From: Kalaharituber pfeilii
Taxonomy: Eukaryota; Ascomycota; Pezizomycetes; Pezizales; Pezizaceae
NCBI GenBank assembly: GCA_015179045.1
Contig: WHUZ01000069.1
Coordinates: forward strand, 1-64,000
DNA length: 64,000 nucleotides
Direction: 5' to 3'
In this document: positions 32,548-43,739 of the stretch, piece after piece
Layout of the letters: each line of letters opens with the position of its first letter
Position numbering within the stretch: the first letter of the stretch is position 1
Position numbers and translations under genes: made by a program
Notes under the pieces: model-generated
What the model was told of the DNA's origin: nothing
The model's input: the letters and a program-made list of their open reading frames with translations, nothing else
Databases searched by the model: none

Positions 32548-35297
32548 ATGTCGGGAGAAGAAGCAGCAGGGATGGAGTTTTTGGGGCCAGTAGGAGATGG
32601 ATGGACGGGAGAGGTCTACGTCATTGATAGGAATGAGGTGTTGGCTATTGATGCCATTCACACCTGGGAGAGGAAGGATTGGTGGCAGGCAAGGTTGGGG
32701 GAGGAAGGAGATATGATTACGGTGAAGGAGAGAGTAGAAAGGGCATTCAGGAAGGGGGGAGAATTTGATGGCAGACTCGATATGATCGAAGAGCTAAGAA
32801 GAGATGCAGTGGAAGCGGCACAGAGGAGGGGGGTACCGGAAGTTACGTGGATAGAGACGGAGAAGCTGACAGATATCTCGGAGGTAGGAAGACTAGTCAA
32901 GCCTTGGAGCAAGGATGCTGCGATCTTTAGACAGTACCAGGATGGAAAGGATGGGATCGCAGTAGAAAAAGAGGTAGAAGTTTTAGAGAATGCTACTAAG
33001 GAGTGTATTGTGGTAAGAAAGGGACCACTGGTAGTTTTTCATAGGCAGCAGGTAACTCCAAGAACAACGAGGGTTATGATGAGTTGGGGAAGGAGAGAGG
33101 AGAGAGAGAGAGATAGAAGCGCATCTCCATGTGCAGGAAGAGAAAGAGGGGGTAGGAGGAGGGAGGGGCAGTGGGAGGTAGGAGACTCCCAGCTGGACTT
33201 AGAGCTGGTAGTACCAGCTCTCCCACCAGTAGTAGAGAAAGATCAAGAAGAACAAGGGATAGGGGAAGTAGAAGGAGAGAGTGAGGACGAAGAAGAGGAT
33301 GAAGAAATGGGGGATGAAGCAGAGGGAGTGGAGGAGGAGGAGAAAGAAGAAGAGGAGGAGGAGGAGGAGGAAGGGAGTAAGAGGAAGGAAGAAGAACTAG
33401 GAGAGGAAGAGAAGGAGGTTATAGCACTCGTGCATGCAGCACAGGTCCTAGATAAGAGAAGGAATGAGCTGAAGGAGAAGGGAAAGAAGGGAGAAGCAAG
33501 ATCGGTAGAGGCAGTAGGAATGCATGTGGCAGCAATTCTGGGGACAACGGTTTTTGAGGAAGGTTGGAAAAATCTGAGGAAGAGAGCAGGGGAGAGGAAG
33601 AGAGTGACAGAATATAAAAGAGTAATCAGAATGACAGGAGAGGAGGTGAAGAAGTGGAAGGAGGAAGCGAGGGAGGCTTGGAGAGGAAGGAGAAGGGCAA
33701 AGGAGACGGAGATGGAAGAGAGAATGGGAGCCCTAGAAGGGATAGTGAGGGAAATACATGTAGCAATGGGTCTCGCATCCGGGAAGGAGGAGAAGGCACT
33801 GGAAAGAGAAAAGAAGAAGAGGGAGGAGGAAAAGAGAGAGGAGGAGAAAAAGAGGAAAAGAGAGGCAGAGATCCGAGAAATCCGAAAAATGCAGGAAGAG
33901 GGGGAAAGAAAGAGGAAGAGAGAGGAGGAGAAGAGGAAGGAGGCAGAAGAAATAAGTAAAAAGAAGATTACAGAGGAGAGGAAGAAGGCAATGCAGAGGG
34001 TGGAGGTTCTAAAGAAGGTAGCAGAGGCAATGGAGACGCCGGGGACCTCACAGGAGGAGGTGGCAGCTTTGGAGGAGAGAGAAAGGAAGCTGAGAGAGGA
34101 AGCAGAGAAAGCAGCAGCAGAAGCAGAGAAGAGGATTGAGGGGGAGACCTGGACAATTGTGAGGGGAAAGAAGTTGTGGAAGAGAACACTGAGGACGGTA
34201 CATAAGAAACAGGTACCATATGGAAGGGAGGGGCTTGAGGAGAGGGAAATTTTATTGAAGATGTGTGAGTCCCTCTGGGAGACATCGGCGAAGGTAGAAG
34301 GAGAAAAGGGGTGGAAGGTAGCACAGGTGTCACGGAATCCAGCGGCATCAAAATTTGAGAGGACATGGCTCCTAGTGGATATCAGGGAGGAGGAGAAGGC
34401 GAAGGAGGTCATGGAGAAATTCGGGGCATGGATGCGTCTAATTTTTGGGGAGGATCTTCTAAAGGTGGAGGTCTATAACAAGGATGCAGTCCCCCTGGTG
34501 ATGAAGGGGGCAGACTACAAGGATGGGAGAGGAGACATGGAGGTAATGAAAAAGAAGTTGAAAGAGGAGAACCCAGATATTAAGTTTGGATCCAGGCCAC
34601 CAGTACGTTTTGGAGTGGTGCCACTTATGGGTCCTCCACGGGTATCGCAGTTGAAGTTTGAAGTGGTGAATGCGGAGGAGGCAGTGAAGGTGCTGAAGAA
34701 AGGTTTAATATGGGGAGGAGAGAGGAAGGTGGTAGAGAAATATAAGCCAGGAGCGCACATGCAGGGAGATGTGCGAGTAAGTTATGCTAATATAGCAGCA
34801 GCAGGAATGGAGCAGCCACAGCAGCAGCAGCAGGAATGGAGCAGCCACAGCAGCAGCAGCAGCAACAAAGAATAGGGGGAGGAGTAATAAACGGACCCCC
34901 GGCATATTTACAAGGGGGGCAACAGGCGCAGGTAGCAGGTACGCAGGAAAGCAGCCAGAGGAGTCAGGGGACAGGTTGTTTCAAGTGCGGGAAGAAAGGA
35001 CATCTGGCGAGGGAGTGCAGGTTTCAGAGGGGCCAGATGGCATGTTATGCGTGTGGCAAGTGGGGCCATATTGCTAGAATCTGTCCAGAGAGACCTAAGC
35101 CGGTAGTTCCAAACCAGAGTCAGAAGAGAGAAAGAGTAGAGGAGACACCAATGAAGAAGAAGCAGGAGGAGGGAAGTAAGGCAGCAAAGGTAGTGGATAA
35201 GGGGAAGGGGAAGGAAGTAGAAAAGGAGACCGGAGTCAGGTTCTCATTAGAAAACTGGGATGAGGAGGCAGCAAGGCTAGGGTTGGGGGTTTTTTGA
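32548..35297 (+). pseudogene. LINE-B ORF1, gag-like, frame-broken by a 29-bp duplication
   Basis: The long frame (to 34,875) has an acidic/lysine-rich coiled-coil region (about residues 230-560) and an RRM-like segment near the end (F-E-R-T-W-L-L-V-D-I, then R-V-S-Q-L-K-F-E-V-V). A 29-bp unit starting GGAATGGAGCAGCC is present twice in tandem at about 34,805-34,862, inside a CAG-rich tract. This shifts the frame, so the two CCHC knuckles (CFKCGKKGHLARECR and CYACGKWGHIARICP, 34,978-35,090) lie in the overlapping frame 34,836-35,297. Without one unit the frames join. ATG at 32,548 (MSGEEAAG) is the first in frame; the frame is open upstream without an ATG. The protein would bind LINE RNA. Confidence 0.85.
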
Positions 35298-35447
35298 GAG
35301 AGAGAAAGGGGGAGAGAGAATGGAGATTGACTCAAGAAGTGATATGGAGGGATCAATACATCGACCCACCATCAAGCTGGGAGACCTGTTTGGGAGAGCG
35401 CCTCAGGATGGGTGGGAGGCTGAGAGCAGTGGAGTACCAGACGCATT

Positions 35448-38400
35448 ATGGTGAAGGTAGGATACCTGAACGTAGGAGGGGGTAGTGTGGTAGGCCATGT
35501 ATGGAGGGAGAATATTTTCAAGGAAGGGTGGGACTTGGGTTTTGAGGGAGAAGTTTGGAAGAGGAAGGAGGAGTCAGGGTGGAAGACAGGAACTCACCCA
35601 GGGCTGAAGAGAAGAGGGGAAGTAGGGGCGGGGACCAGGGTAGTAGGATGGGAAAGAGGAGGGAGAAGGTATGGGGAGGGGAGAATGGGGGGGGACAATG
35701 TTGTGTGGGATAGAGTGGGTGATGTGGTAGTGGGGGGGTATACGTAGATGGGAATTGGCGGGGAGAGGAGTTTGAAGGGTGGCTAGAGAGGGTGCTGGAA
35801 GTGGAAGGAGACTGTGTGATACTAGGTGACTGGAATGCACATAGTGAGATGTGGAGCTTGGAGGGGACAGGAGAGAATAGCAGAGGAAAGATCTTGAGGG
35901 AGAAAATGGAGGGGGCGGGATTTAGCCTGGCTGGGGAGAGAGTAGGAACATGGAGGAGAGAGGTAGAAGGGCGACTGAAAGAATCAAGGATTGATCTGGT
36001 TTGGTACCGAGGGGGAGGGGGGTAGAGGTGGAGTATCTAGATTTAGGTTCGGACCATTCAGCACTGGTAGTGGAGTTCGAGGAGAAGAAAAGAGAGGGAG
36101 AGGAAGAAGAGGTAAGGGTACGTATAGACTGGGAGCGGATGGAGAAAGAGATTGAGGGGTTGAATGGAGAGTGGGGAGAGCAGGAGAGAAAAGAGTGGGT
36201 GGAGAGAATAGGTGAGGGGGATGCATACCAGAAACTCAAGAAGTGGAAGAGATCACTTGAGAAGAAGGTCAGAGTGAGCGGAAAAAGCAAGAAGTGGTGG
36301 AGCGAGGAGATTGAGGAGCTGAGAAAGGAGGTAAACAGGCTTGCAAGAGGAGGCGTGGGAGCTCGTGCGAGACTGGCAAATGAGGACAGAGTGAGGGGTT
36401 GGAAGGCAGCGGTACAGAAAATGAAGTGGAAGATCCGGGAGGAGAAAAGAAGGTGTTGGAGAGAGTTCATAGAAGAGGAGGGAGTCAGTGATCCATGGAG
36501 GTTAGTGAGGGTGGCGAAGAACCCTTTGGGAGAGGAGAAAAGATGGGGACTCTCATGGATGAAGAGGGGAGGGAGCTGGAAGGGGATGTAGAAAAGGCGG
36601 AAGCTCTGGTGAAGAGGAACTTCGCCTTCAAAGAGGAAGAGGAGGAGACTCAGGAGAGCGGAGAGGTAGAGGGAGGGAGAGAGGATAGAGACAGACAATG
36701 GAGGGGCGTGGAGGAAAGAAGAAGAGTAGAGGAGGAGGTGAAAGCGGCCCTAAGAAGCACAAAAAACACATCAGCGCCAGGTCCAGATGGAATTGGATAT
36801 CGCCTTATCAAAGCGGCATTGAAGACACCATTCGGAGACCAGCTGGTGAACGAGGTTGCAGAGAAGTGGATGCAGAACCAGATTCCCAAGGAGTGGAAGG
36901 AAATGAAGGTTGTTATGATACCGAAACCAGGCAAGGATATTAGAACAACGAAGGCCTGGAGACCGATCAACCTGATAAACTGTATAGGAAAGATCGGAGA
37001 GAAGGTAATGGCGAACCGGCTCCAGAGGGAAACAGGGCTCTTCCATAAACTGCAGCTGGGTGCGAGGAAGGGCAGAAATGCAGTGCAAGCAATGGCGAGG
37101 GCGGTGACAAAGGCACAGAGGTGCCTGCACAGAGGGGGGAGGGCAGCATGGGTCACAGCAGATGTAAAGGGGGGGTTCAACATTGTTAGAAAGGAGGTGG
37201 TATTGAGAAGGATAGAGGAGAAGGGGAGCGTGGAGGTAAGAAAGAAGAGGAGGTGGCTGGAGAACTTCATGGGGATGAGAGAATTCGGTGTGGAGTGGGA
37301 TGGAAGAGTGAGAGGAAGAGGGAAGGCGAATGTAGGGGTCCCACAGGGGTCCCCACTGTCACCAGTTCTCTTCTTGATTTTTATGGCACCAACAATGGAG
37401 AAGATTGAGAAGAGAGTAAGGGGGGTAGCGACAGGAGTGGAGGTTGAGGCGCCTTCGTATGTGGACGATATAGCAGTGACGGTCCTAGACTGGCATGGCT
37501 ATTGGGATATGGGGAGGCTGCGAGAGAAGGTAAAGAAGGAGGTGAAGGAGGTGGCAGAGGAGGATCAGATCCCACTGGAAGAGTCGAAGTGGGAGATGAT
37601 AACGTTTGGCGTAGGAAAGAGGCAGAAGAAGGAGGGGGAGTTTCTGAAGTGGCTGGGGGTCATCTTTGATGAAAATTTGACCTTCACGGCCCACTGGAAA
37701 AACAGAGTCAGCAGAGCAAGAAGGTTGACCGGAGCACTAGCGGGGTTGGGAAATAGGGATTGGGGAATAAGCCCGAGGAGCTGGAGACAGATTTATACGG
37801 GCATTTTTTTTTTTTTTTTTTTTTTATATCACATGACCCCGCTTGTAGCTGTTCGCCATGGCAGGGCTTTATACGGGCATGATTAGAGCGGTGGCCATGT
37901 GGGGTAGTGAGATAGGTTGGAGAGGACAGAAGGAATGGAGAAGAGAAATGGAGAGAGTACAGCTGCAAGCATTAAAGAAGGCAGCTGGAGGGGGGAGAGG
38001 CACAGGGGTAGAGGGGGTGAACGCAGTGTGCGGAGTGGAGGGGGCGGAGGTGATCCTGGACGCAGCACAGGCAAGGGCGATGGTTCGGGAAGTGGAGGTA
38101 CCATCAGAGCTTGCAGAACTATGCACAGGAGATTTCAGGAGAGGGAATGAGGAGAAGGAGGAGGGGACGAGGAACTGGAAGGACTGGGGGGTGCAGTGGG
38201 CCCTGGAAGAGGGGGATGGATATGAAAGCGTTTTGGACCGCTGGCAGGGGCAGTGGTCAAGGTTCTCGGAGGAGGGCGAGGAGATCTCATGGGGAGGAGA
38301 GTGTGAGAAGGTGAAAGTGGAGTGCGCAGAGAGGCTAGGTAGAAAGGGGGGAGGGAGAGAAGAGTGGGAGACCTCGGTTGAGGAAGCCGGAAGAGGGAGA

Positions 38401-39165
38401 GCGGTTCTCTTCTCGGATGGTAGTAAGGTCGAGGACAGCAAGGTGGGGGCGGGGGTGTGGGGGAGATCAGCGGTGGTGGCGGAGGTAGTAGGGAGAACGG
38501 CGACGGTTTTTGACGGGGAGGTGAGAGGGGTGAGAAGGGCGCTGGAGAGTGTACCGGAGGAGGTACCGGTCCTGGTTTGCTTAGATTCTGAAGCTGCTGT
38601 CATGGCGATTCAGAAGGCAGGCAGGGAGGGAAAGGGAAAGACGGAGGATGTGAGAAGGGTGGTGAATGCAGTGGCGAGGAGAAAGAAGAAGGGGGGGCAT
38701 GCGAAACTGTTGTGGGTAAAAGCTCACATCGGAATCGCAGGCAATGAGAAGGCGGATGAGTGGGCGAAGAAGGGGACGGTGATGCAGGGGAAGGAGGTGG
38801 CCACCGGAAGTGGGGTGCGCCAGAGGGTGAAGGCGTGGAGGAAGGAGAAGAGAGAAGTGGAGGGCTTTGGAGGAGGAAAGGTCATGGAGTGGAATAGGAT
38901 AGCAGTATCCAATTTCACTACCTTGCGCCTGGAGAGAGGGAGGTGTGCAGTGTGGTTGAAGAGGATAGGGGCGGCTGAGTCGGATAAGTGCAGGTGCGGG
39001 GAGGTGCAAACCGGGGAGCACCTCGCTTTCCGATGCAGAAACCAGAAGAACCGTCCAGAAGGCTTTGAGAGGTGGGGCGACATGGAAAAGAATTGGAAGA
39101 GAAAGGCGGAGAATGGGGAGGAGTATGACGTTTTGGAGAATTTCTTCGCTGGGGTCAAGTTCTAG
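35448..39165 (+). pseudogene. LINE-B ORF2: endonuclease, RT, RNase H; at least three frameshifts
   Basis: Domains in order: an APE-type endonuclease (GYLNVGGG at the start, LGDWNAHSEMW, SRIDLVW, and GSDHSAL in another frame); RT with SAPGPDGIGY, TADVKGGFN, GVPQGSPLSP and YVDDIAV; RNase H with FSDGS, DSEAAV and KAHIGIAGNEKADEW; and a finger CRCGEVQTGEHLAFRC. Frames change at G-runs near 35,730 and 36,012-36,020, and again near 36,540. A 63-bp LINE-B tail interrupts the codons after R-Q-I-Y-T-G at 37,805. The pieces are 35,448-35,747, 35,792-36,025, 36,001-36,591, 36,495-37,804 and 37,881-39,165. No single active product is possible. The RT and RNase H parts place it in the Tad1/I-like group. 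Confidence 0.87.
37805..37867 (-). mobile_element. 63-bp LINE-B tail inserted in LINE-B ORF2
   Basis: Perfect duplication TTTATACGGGCAT at 37,792-37,804 and 37,868-37,880. Insert: poly(T), then the complement of the LINE-B tail, sense 5' end GCCCTGCCATGG. Opposite orientation to the host LINE. Confidence 0.93.
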
Positions 39166-39321
39166 AAGGTAGGAGAATGCGGGGTCAAGTTCTAGAAGCT
39201 AGGAGAGCGGGGGCGACGGCGCGTGGGGGCCATGTATGTAGAGAGTTAGTTTAGCCTGTCTCCGGGCTATGAGGGCTTGCCCAGGGACCCTGCCATGGCC
39301 AAGTGCTACAAGCGGGGTTAT

Positions 39322-39352
<31 letters not shown>

Positions 39353-39381
39353 GATATCATATGTATATATACTTTCTGTAC

Positions 39382-39438
39382 TTTTTTTTTTTTATTATCA
39401 TTACTCGCATGCCGCCTTAACTAAGGGCTATGGAGGAG
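39382..39438 (-). mobile_element. 57-bp LINE-A tail micro-insertion
   Basis: Duplication ACTTTCTGTAC at 39,371-39,381 and 39,439-39,449, just outside the right target duplication of LINE-B. The apical part is longer (GCC, then CTTAGTTAA, then GGC in sense) and the foot is altered (CTCCATAG). Confidence 0.88.
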
Positions 39439-39449
39439 ACTTTCTGTAC

Positions 39450-39806
39450 TGTAGCACATAAAAAAAAAACACTTCTCTTCTTTTCGCACCCACGCTTTCG
39501 CACTCGCATTCGCATTCTCATTCAGTCGTACGTTCGTTCCGCTAGCTTTCACCGATCCGGTCCATCGAAAGGCAGTAGTGGATACTATCTGTCTATCTTA
39601 AAATGTGTGCACTCTGAATTATTTCCTCCAATCCTATTGGAACTGAATCCTTGGGCCCCGCAACACACCCAAGTTTAAATTGTCATTCTGTTATATTTAT
39701 TTATTCTTGATACTTTCCGTTGCTCATTTTCCACGATAAACCTACTGCGCAGGCGCGATAAGCCATGTTTTCATGGAGCCGAAATGCAAATCTAATTTTC
39801 CTTTAT
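39450..39806. other. No gene recognised
   Basis: Flank between LINE-B and the LTR element; no ORF with a domain. Confidence 0.4.
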
Positions 39807-40031
39807 TGTTACGGTGTCTGCGGTTGCAGCGAAAATGTAGGTGGAACTTAGGACAACGCTTGGAACTTGACCTTTGTATAGAGGCCTCTATATATAGGCC
39901 TCCAGCGTGTCGGTTATTGCAATATTCTATTTAACATTGAGTGCTAATTAACAAGCTTCTCTCTCATCATCATGATGGCATTATGACAACTATGAATGGC
40001 ATCACTGATACTTTGTTCGGTCACCCTGACA
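39807..40031 (-). repeat. LTR (3' LTR of the Ty3-type element)
   Basis: 225 bp. On the coding (minus) strand it runs from TGTCAGGGTG to CCGTAACA. About 90% similar to the 47.4-kb LTR and the solo LTR at 52,028-52,242. Confidence 0.85.
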
Positions 40032-40367
40032 TTACCCCCGTTTTATGGCTGACGTCCTCGTCAGACCTTCACTCCATTCTGTATGGCTGTGACTTTATTC
40101 TTTTACGGTAGCATTTCTGTATGTCAGGGGCGTGTATCATCACATTGCGCTACCGTTAAACCTCTCCATGGGCGAAAAAAAACCCTGTGGGACAAAACAC
40201 TCCATAGGCGAGGAAGGTACCGTATAGGCTCAGTTCAATTGTCAACTCTTCGATTCGTCGGTGTATATGCTCAGTTTCAACTCTTCGATCCATCGGTATA
40301 GGCTCAATTCAATTGTCAGTTCTTCGATTCGTCGGTATGTGCTCAGTTTTGTAAGGAATACAGCGAA

Positions 40368-40429
40368 TTTTTTTTTTTTTTTTTTTTTTATTTCATTAAT
40401 CGCATGCCGCCTCGAAGGCTATGGCGATC
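40368..40429 (-). mobile_element. 62-bp LINE-A tail micro-insertion
   Basis: Duplication GGAATACAGCGAA at 40,355-40,367 and 40,430-40,442. The apical pair is U-A instead of C-G (GCCT / AGGC with loop TCG in sense), a compensatory change. Confidence 0.92.
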
Positions 40430-41016
40430 GGAATACAGCGAAAGCACGTGGCTAAAGGATGACCCGAATTGTTCGTGGGCACGGACGCACACGATGCGAG
40501 GAGAATGCAGAGAGTAGCTGTATCGTTACCATTGAGTTGACCAGTGTGGAACCCGTTACAGGAGAGCGAATGAACAGATGTTTGTAGACGAAGTGAACGA
40601 GTACTGAACGATCAGGTAATGACGACACGCACACACACACGCACACTCCACATGAAGTATGGCTAGCATTATGACGAAAGAGAACATGAGAAAAGACTAC
40701 TAAGATGCTCATCATGTACTAACAATGCTACCCATTCGATCCGTGGTCGCTTCATGCTGAGTCGCACTGAGGTCACTATCGTGCTGATCGGTCGTTCTGC
40801 TGCTATCGCTGGCTGTATTCGGCCATCAACCTCATTCGGCAACCCGCTTCGCTTGCCAGTTCTCACAAGTTTCAACTCTTCGATCCATTGGCATAGGCTC
40901 CATTCAATTGTCACTTCTTCGATTCGTCGGTACAGTATGTGCTCAGTTTCAACTCCTCGATCCATCGGCATAGGCTTAATTCAATTGTCAACTCTTCGAT
41001 TCATCGGTATAGGCTC

Positions 41017-41079
41017 AAATTTTTTTTTTTTTTTTTTTATTTCATTACTCGCATGCCGCCCTAAGGGCTATGGCGAGAA
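41017..41079 (-). mobile_element. 63-bp LINE-A tail micro-insertion
   Basis: Duplication TATAGGCTC at 41,008-41,016 and 41,080-41,088. Hairpin loop TTA; closing pair C-G type (CTCGC / GCGAG). Its junction was later used as target by the next LINE-A insertion. Confidence 0.85.
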
Positions 41080-41088
41080 TATAGGCTC

Positions 41089-41223
41089 CCACATGTACTT
41101 AGGGAGTGAAGGGTCAGGATTGGTGCCTTTTGGCGGGAATGTTTCGGCTGTTGTATTTAACTTTCTTTTATTTTTAGCTAAACATCGCCATAGCCCATAG
41201 GGCGGCATGCGATAAATGATATA

Positions 41224-41249
<26 letters not shown>
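41089..41249 (+). mobile_element. 161-bp LINE-A 3' UTR/tail insertion
   Basis: Duplication GAGAATATAGGCTC at 41,075-41,088 and 41,250-41,263. Contains about 95 bp of 3' UTR ahead of the hairpin (loop ATA, closing pair A-T). It inserted across the junction of the preceding tail, which fixes the order of events. Confidence 0.9.
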
Positions 41250-41254
<5 letters not shown>

Positions 41255-41343
41255 TATAGGCTCAATTCAATTGTCACTTCTTCGATTCGTCGGTATGTGC
41301 TCAATTGTCAACTCTTCGATCCATTGGCTTTCTTGGATGCTCA

Positions 41344-41632
41344 TTATAAAATTGAATAATTTCTGCAGTAATCTTTCCAATGGACTTGATACTTTACGCC
41401 CCCTTTGGTGCGTCTGCTATCAACAATACAATCCACCTCATATAGTGGTTCCTCATCCTCATCATCATTGTCACTTGTGGACGATGGATCAACCTGTGGT
41501 TGCACTCTATCTTTAAAAGGCTTCAGTAGTGGAATATGTATCACCTTGTGTAGGCGTAGCCTTCTAGGAATGTTCAACTCGTATGCATGCCGGCTGATTC
41601 GTCGAGTAACAATGTAGGGGCCGGTGTATTTG
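41344..41632 (-). pseudogene. Ty3 integrase C-terminus with chromodomain, truncated
   Basis: The minus strand reads S-K-Y-T-G-P-Y-I-V, then a V-I-H-I-P-L-L-K-P-F motif typical of the integrase C-terminal (GPY/F) module. A chromodomain follows, starting YEVDCIVD and reaching K-Y-Q-V-H-W-K-D-Y. The domain is cut before its last conserved helix. Chromodomains of such elements target integration to marked chromatin. The upstream junction at 41,633 is where the TIR-bounded segment entered; integrase continues at 45,612. Confidence 0.75.
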
Positions 41633-42354
41633 CTGCATCAGCAAAAACGAAAAAATCGCCCCATGCGCCTGGAGCATAGGGCGCACAGGGCAAGAACTGG
41701 GGAACATGTTGCAACGCGGTCCCGTCGCGTGCGCCATGTTGCAACGCGGTCCCGTCGTGTGCGCCATGTTGCATCCTACCATACATGGATCGCCCTGAGA
41801 AATCGGTGAATGTATCTGCCAAGTCTGGAAGATCCGGCCTTGCAAGCAGTCCCCACAACGCACAGCCAAGCGGCCTTCGCATCACTGATCCAGCAAACAA
41901 TAATGGTTGCCCCACATGAAACTGTTGGCTAATTGGCTGTGCCTAGGGCTTGATCTACAATGCAACTTGCTTTGGGAGTTCACTGGCGCTGCTAACCAAC
42001 TCCCTGACCTTTCCAGTCAGGGATAATGACCTCACAGATTCATTTGCTTTTAACCTATACCCTCCTAGAGAGGGTGACTGTATCCAGCGATGCCTAAAAG
42101 AATCAATCAAATATACTATACCTTCTTGAGAGATACTATGTTCTCTTGAAGGCCCGCTTGATCCTATAATCCCTAGAGCGAAGCTTACTAATTATGATAG
42201 CTGGTACCTGTTACATTGGAATTCATAATGCGAGGTAACTTTATTTATTTGATCTATTATTATCTTAAAAAATTTGCTCCCCATGAAACAATCCTGGGAC
42301 ATACAATAAAATAACCAAAACTTCCACTGAAATAAAAGTATATAGGAGAGCCCT

Positions 42355-42402
42355 GCCATGCCCAATAGCTGCAAGCGCAGGTATACGATACGGTAAAAAA
42401 AA
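42355..42402 (+). mobile_element. Possible LINE-B-like tail
   Basis: GCCCTGCCATGCCC, then a diverged tail (GCAAGCGCAGG) and a 12-base A-run. The duplication is only AGTATA-like on each side, so weak. Confidence 0.5.
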
Positions 42403-42454
42403 AAAACAGTATAGCAATCACTAAGAGGAGCAAAAAAGCATGACGGCTCTTACT

Positions 42455-43375
42455 TGTTATCTTGCCATAACCTATAAGATTTAGCTTATTCTGCTGCATC
42501 TCGTACCATAGAGAGAAATGAGTCATACCTGTCAAATTGAGCTTATTCTTGTGCTGTCGAGAGAGACTTATCATACCTGTTAATTAAGATCATCCTGCCT
42601 CATCTTACGATGTGGAAATGGTACTGCTCTCCTTATAGATTGAGTCTATATGTAGCCATTGACGGAAATCTGTCATACCTATCAGGTTCAGCTCATTCTG
42701 CCTCATCTTATACTGTTGAGAGGGGTCTACAATACCTGTTAAATTTAACTTATTATGTCTCATCTCTCACTATCAAAAGGGCCTATCATACTTTGTTAAT
42801 AGAGCTTATACTACTATATCTCCCGCCATCGTGAAGGGTCTACCATACCTGTGAAATTTAACTCATATTACCATATTCTGCATTGTTGAAGGCTGCCATC
42901 CTGTCAGATTAAGCTGTTGTTGCCATATCTCACATAGTTGAGGAGGACCTAGCATACCTATTAAGTTGAGCTGTTGTTGCCATATCTCGCGTGGTTGAGT
43001 GGACCTAGCATACCTATTAAGTTGAGCTAGTTAGCAGCAGTAAAAGGAGTGGGTTGCTTGTGCTTTGATTCCTGCCTACACGAGATGCAATTCGGGCATG
43101 ATTTTGTTGTTGCCATATCTCGTATGGTTGAGTGGGACCAGCATACTTGTTAAGTTGAGCTCATGTTAGTATATTTCGCGTGAGTGGGACCTAGCATACC
43201 TATTGAGTTGAGCTTATGTTGCCATATCTTACACCATCAAGGTATGCGATCCTGTCAGATTAAGCCATATTTAATACCGTTACGTAGAACGCGTTATACT
43301 TATTAGATTCAGCTCATTCTATCATATTTTACGCTGTTTAAGACAGCCCACCATACCTACAAAATATTCGCGTCA
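42455..43375 (+). repeat. ~58-bp degenerate minisatellite
   Basis: About 14-15 units with the core ATACCTRTTAAGTTGAGCT, then TTGCCATATCTCGCGTGGTT in the best-preserved units (42,940-43,030). The array degenerates toward both ends. Confidence 0.8.
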
Positions 43376-43739
43376 ACAAATACAATCTCTATGCATTAGC
43401 ATATTGCACATGTCTGCCAGTAGCCTAGTTGTGATGTCAGAGTGTGAGATAATCCTAGCAGTATTAACCGGCAACCTGGAAGTGTACTGATCAGCAGCCT
43501 ATCATCCTACCTTGGGTTGCCAGCCGACCTACGTATATGAGTAACAACCAGCGGCTGTAGTGGCCGGCCCAATGAGCGGCCCAACGCGCAGCCTAATGAG
43601 CGGCCCAACGCGCGGCCTGATGAGCTGAATTCACTAACAGCAGATTTTGGCGCACCAGCGTATGGTTCGTCCCAAATTAGCAATGTCCTAACAGGGCAGC
43701 TCAGGCATACTTGCCAGATTGAGATAATTGACTGCCCTG

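Larger units (their letters stand above)
32123..39352 (+). mobile_element. Full-length LINE-B (Tad1-like), 7.23 kb
   Basis: Perfect 15-bp duplication GATATCATATGTATA at 32,108-32,122 and 39,353-39,367. A 5' UTR of about 425 bp is followed by ORF1 (gag-like with two zinc knuckles), ORF2 (endonuclease, RT, RNase H, zinc finger), a 3' UTR, the tail hairpin and poly(A). The plus strand is extremely purine-rich throughout both ORFs. A clean target duplication and intact poly(A) imply recent insertion, yet both ORFs carry frame-breaking changes and a LINE-B tail sits in ORF2 at 37,805. It is a dead but complete reference copy. Confidence 0.93.
40210..41345 (+). repeat. ~45-bp tandem repeat, split by LINE-A tails
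   Basis: Units of the form GTATAGGCTCAATTCAATTG, then TCAACTCTTCGATTCGTCG, in three blocks (40,210-40,365; 40,862-41,016; 41,258-41,345), about ten units in total. The blocks are separated by LINE-A tails and by a 420-bp stretch without recognised features. Confidence 0.85.

Noticed and set aside
33243..34412. 389-codon Ser/Leu-rich minus-strand ORF
   Set aside because: Antisense shadow of the purine-rich LINE-B ORF1; low complexity and no domain.
37869..38603. 244-codon minus-strand ORF
   Set aside because: Antisense shadow of the LINE-B RNase H region.
42455..43375. CRISPR-like spaced repeats
   Set aside because: Units are contiguous and degenerate, without constant repeats alternating with unique spacers, and the genome is eukaryotic.
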